Origin: an uncultured Bacteroidia bacterium
GTDB taxonomy: Bacteria; Bacteroidota; Bacteroidia; Bacteroidales; Prolixibacteraceae
NCBI GenBank assembly: GCA_903902325.1
Contig: CAIUUO010000297.1
Coordinates: forward strand, 1 to 44,505
Length of the DNA stretch: 44,505 bases
Direction: 5' to 3'
Shown: one piece after another, positions 43,041 to 44,505 of the stretch
Layout: every line of letters begins with the position of its first letter
Position numbering within the stretch: the stretch's first letter is position 1
Translations under genes and position numbers: made by a program
Notes under the pieces: generated by a model
The model's database searches: none
What the model saw: the letters and a program-made list of their open reading frames with translations, nothing else
Told to the model about the DNA's origin: nothing

Positions 43041-43048
43041 ATTATATT

Positions 43049-44128
43049 TTAAAGGTACTGGTCAAGTTTTAGTCTGGTAATTTCGCCAACCACCTGTTTG
43101 ATTTCCTCTGCCTTGTCCCGCTTGCATACCAGAATCGTATTTCCCTCCTGTACAACGATTACGTCATCCATTCCAACTACAGCTACGAGGCTGTCAGGCG
43201 CATAGACACAGGAATTCCTGGTATCCTGAAAGATGACCTCTCCCGACTTTGCATTCTGGTTTTCATCTTTTTGATCATATTTGTACACTTCCTCCCAACT
43301 GCCGAGGTCGTTCCAGACAAAGTCTCCCTGAACCAGAAAGACATTTTCTGCCTTTTCGAGGATTCCATAGTCGATGGAGATCGACGCCACCTCCCGGTAG
43401 ATTTTCTCCACGGTGGCCTCGTAAGAATCTGTGCCTACGGAGGCCTGGATACGTTTCAGGTCGGCAAACAAGGCAGGAGCAAATTTTTCTATTGACTCCA
43501 GAAAAACAGAAATCTTGAATACGAAGATTCCGCTGTTCCAGAAATACCCGCCCTGCTCAAGATATTCCCCGGCAACCTTCAGATTGGGTTTTTCTACAAA
43601 TTTTCTGACTGAAAAGGACCTTATAGACTGTCCTGCATCGATTTCATCCGCAATCTGTACGTATCCATAACCGGTAGCAGGAAATTTCGGGGTAATTCCG
43701 ATGGTGACAATGCCATCTGTCTTGTCGGCCACCATGGCAGCAGATTCGATGGTTTGCCTGAAGAGTTCATCATTTGAAATAAGATGATCAGAGGGCGAAA
43801 CGATCAGGATTCCCTCCGGATCTTCCAGAGCCAGAACCATGGCAGCCAGCCCGATCGCAGGCAGGGTATTCTTCCCCACAGGTTCAAATATCAGATTCCG
43901 TTTCGGGATATTTGATGTCTGTTGTTCCAGAATGCCCTGCTGTCCTTTTGCCGAAACAACGAAGATACCTTCAGATGGAACCATCCTGGCAAAGCGGCTG
44001 ATGGTTTCCTGTATCAGCGACTGATTCCCGAACAGGTTCAGGTATTGTTTCGGCTTGCTTACCCTGCTGCGGGGCCAGAATCGTGTTCCGGCCCCTCCAG
44101 CCATAATCAGGCAATAGTTTTTGCTCAT
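43049..44128 (-). CDS. manC: Mannose-1-phosphate guanylyltransferase
   Basis: The 359-residue nucleotidyltransferase has the signature 'LIMAGGAGTRFWPRSR' followed by 'SKPKQYLNLFG', then 'SPSDHLI' and 'KFVEKPNLKVA', the sugar/Mg site. It makes GDP-mannose, the precursor of GDP-fucose and other sugars. It lacks the C-terminal isomerase domain of bifunctional ManC, normal for this short type. It is immediately followed by the GH43-like gene at 8 nt, an unusual biosynthetic-plus-degradative operon. Upstream lies a repeat-rich gap and the end of a probable sugar kinase. Confidence 0.93.
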   Translation of the reverse strand: MSKNYCLIMAGGAGTRFWPRSRVSKPKQYLNLFGNQSLIQETISRFARMVPSEGIFVVSAKGQQGILEQQTSNIPKRNLIFEPVGKNTLPAIGLAAMVLALEDPEGILIVSPSDHLISNDELFRQTIESAAMVADKTDGIVTIGITPKFPATGYGYVQIADEIDAGQSIRSFSVRKFVEKPNLKVAGEYLEQGGYFWNSGIFVFKISVFLESIEKFAPALFADLKRIQASVGTDSYEATVEKIYREVASISIDYGILEKAENVFLVQGDFVWNDLGSWEEVYKYDQKDENQNAKSGEVIFQDTRNSCVYAPDSLVAVVGMDDVIVVQEGNTILVCKRDKAEEIKQVVGEITRLKLDQYL

Positions 44129-44152
44129 TTTGATAGATACTGTTTAAATTTA

Positions 44153-44373
44153 TTACACAGAGAATATCTTTTCATTTTTCGATAATATACGGCCTATAAA
44201 AATTTATGCCCTTGTTTGTATCCATAGGAGAAACCCCGGAGCTACACAGAGTTGGAAAATCGCAAGCGATTTTCTCTCAGTGTAACTCGTTTATTCCTCT
44301 GGTAATTATACTGCAAGCGACAATTTCAAAGCTATTTCAAATCTCATTTTGGAGCTATAAGATCTCTGTGTAA
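44153..44373. repeat. Repeat block bounded by 11-bp inverted ends
   Basis: TTACACAGAGA (44153-44163) and TCTCTGTGTAA (44363-44373) are exact complements bounding 221 bp without a gene. Inside are GAAAATCGC-AAG-CGATTTTC (44250-44272 region), ACACAGAGTT and its complement-like AGTGTAACTC. It resembles a miniature inverted-repeat element or a cluster of CACAGAG-type intergenic repeats. Confidence 0.6.
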
Positions 44374-44390
44374 GAATTTAAAACTGCTTC

Positions 44391-44505
44391 TTAATATTTT
44401 ACCTTTATTTTCATCGCACCAGGAATCTCAGATGCAGAGGCAACAATGACATAACCGCCGCCGCTGCCCGATGTGATGGCTCCCGGGTACTTTGAAAGCC
44501 AGTTA
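44391..44505 (-). CDS. C-terminus of a probable GHMP-family sugar kinase, 5' part outside window
   Basis: The minus-strand frame ending at TAA 44391-44393 is open to the window edge: 'NWLSKYPGAITSGSGGGYVI' then 'VASASEIPGAMKIKVKY'. The G-S-G-G-G segment and the closing beta-rich tail are like the C-terminal motif of GHMP sugar kinases (D-glycero-D-manno-heptose kinase or galactokinase-like). Only 37 residues are visible, so this is a tentative family call. It would be upstream of manC, with the repeat block between them. Confidence 0.45.
   Translation of the reverse strand, partial: NWLSKYPGAITSGSGGGYVIVASASEIPGAMKIKVKY

Overview
The window comes from a Bacteroidota chromosome, most likely a Bacteroidales/Marinilabiliales-type lineage. 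The evidence is the gene order rpsU-xer-hpf-tRNA-Tyr-tRNA-Gly-tuf-secE-nusG-rplKAJL-rpoB-rpoC-DUF3467, the Bacteroidota RNA polymerase sequences, a PorT homologue beside ubiE (type IX secretion), a TamL-type Omp85 lipoprotein, and several promoters of the TTG/TTTG ... TAnnTTTG type. Shine-Dalgarno sites are weak or absent.

Layout. (1) 1-5.3 kb: the end of a TPR gene, then a minus-strand Gfo/Idh/MocA oxidoreductase plus DegT-type aminotransferase pair facing an AraC-type regulator, and an exported glycerophosphodiester phosphodiesterase. (2) 5.4-20.3 kb: the transcription/translation superoperon, all on the minus strand, with strong hairpins in the rplL-rpoB and rpoB-rpoC gaps. (3) 20.3-24.6 kb: a helix-hairpin-helix membrane protein, TamL, and a divergent TrmH/SpoU rRNA/tRNA methyltransferase. 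(4) 24.6-29.9 kb: an AT-rich accessory island. It holds a candidate terminated small RNA, a stand-alone CdiA-CT-like tRNase gene, a palindrome-rich non-coding block with its own terminator, a DUF2971 gene, two genes of unknown function, a TPR gene broken by a frameshift and a nonsense codon, and a HEPN/MNT pair. (5) 29.9-38.6 kb: a COG2509 FAD dehydrogenase, the operon PurL-like module-ubiE-porT, an SDR, a DUF6165 protein, a GT9 glycosyltransferase, an InaA/WaaP-like kinase and a nitroreductase. (6) 38.9-44.5 kb: a glycan-active set of two GH29 alpha-L-fucosidase-family enzymes and a GH43-like beta-propeller, transcribed with a mannose-1-phosphate guanylyltransferase, with the end of a probable GHMP kinase at the window edge.

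The most unusual feature is window-wide. Many genes are followed, at or within a few bases of the stop codon, by short degenerate tandem repeats with 7-9 nt units. The unit differs from locus to locus, and several arrays form long imperfect hairpins. In at least three genes (ubiE, the InaA-like kinase, the GH43-like gene) the repeat supplies the last codons and the stop codon. No CRISPR array, transposase, phage gene or replication origin was seen.
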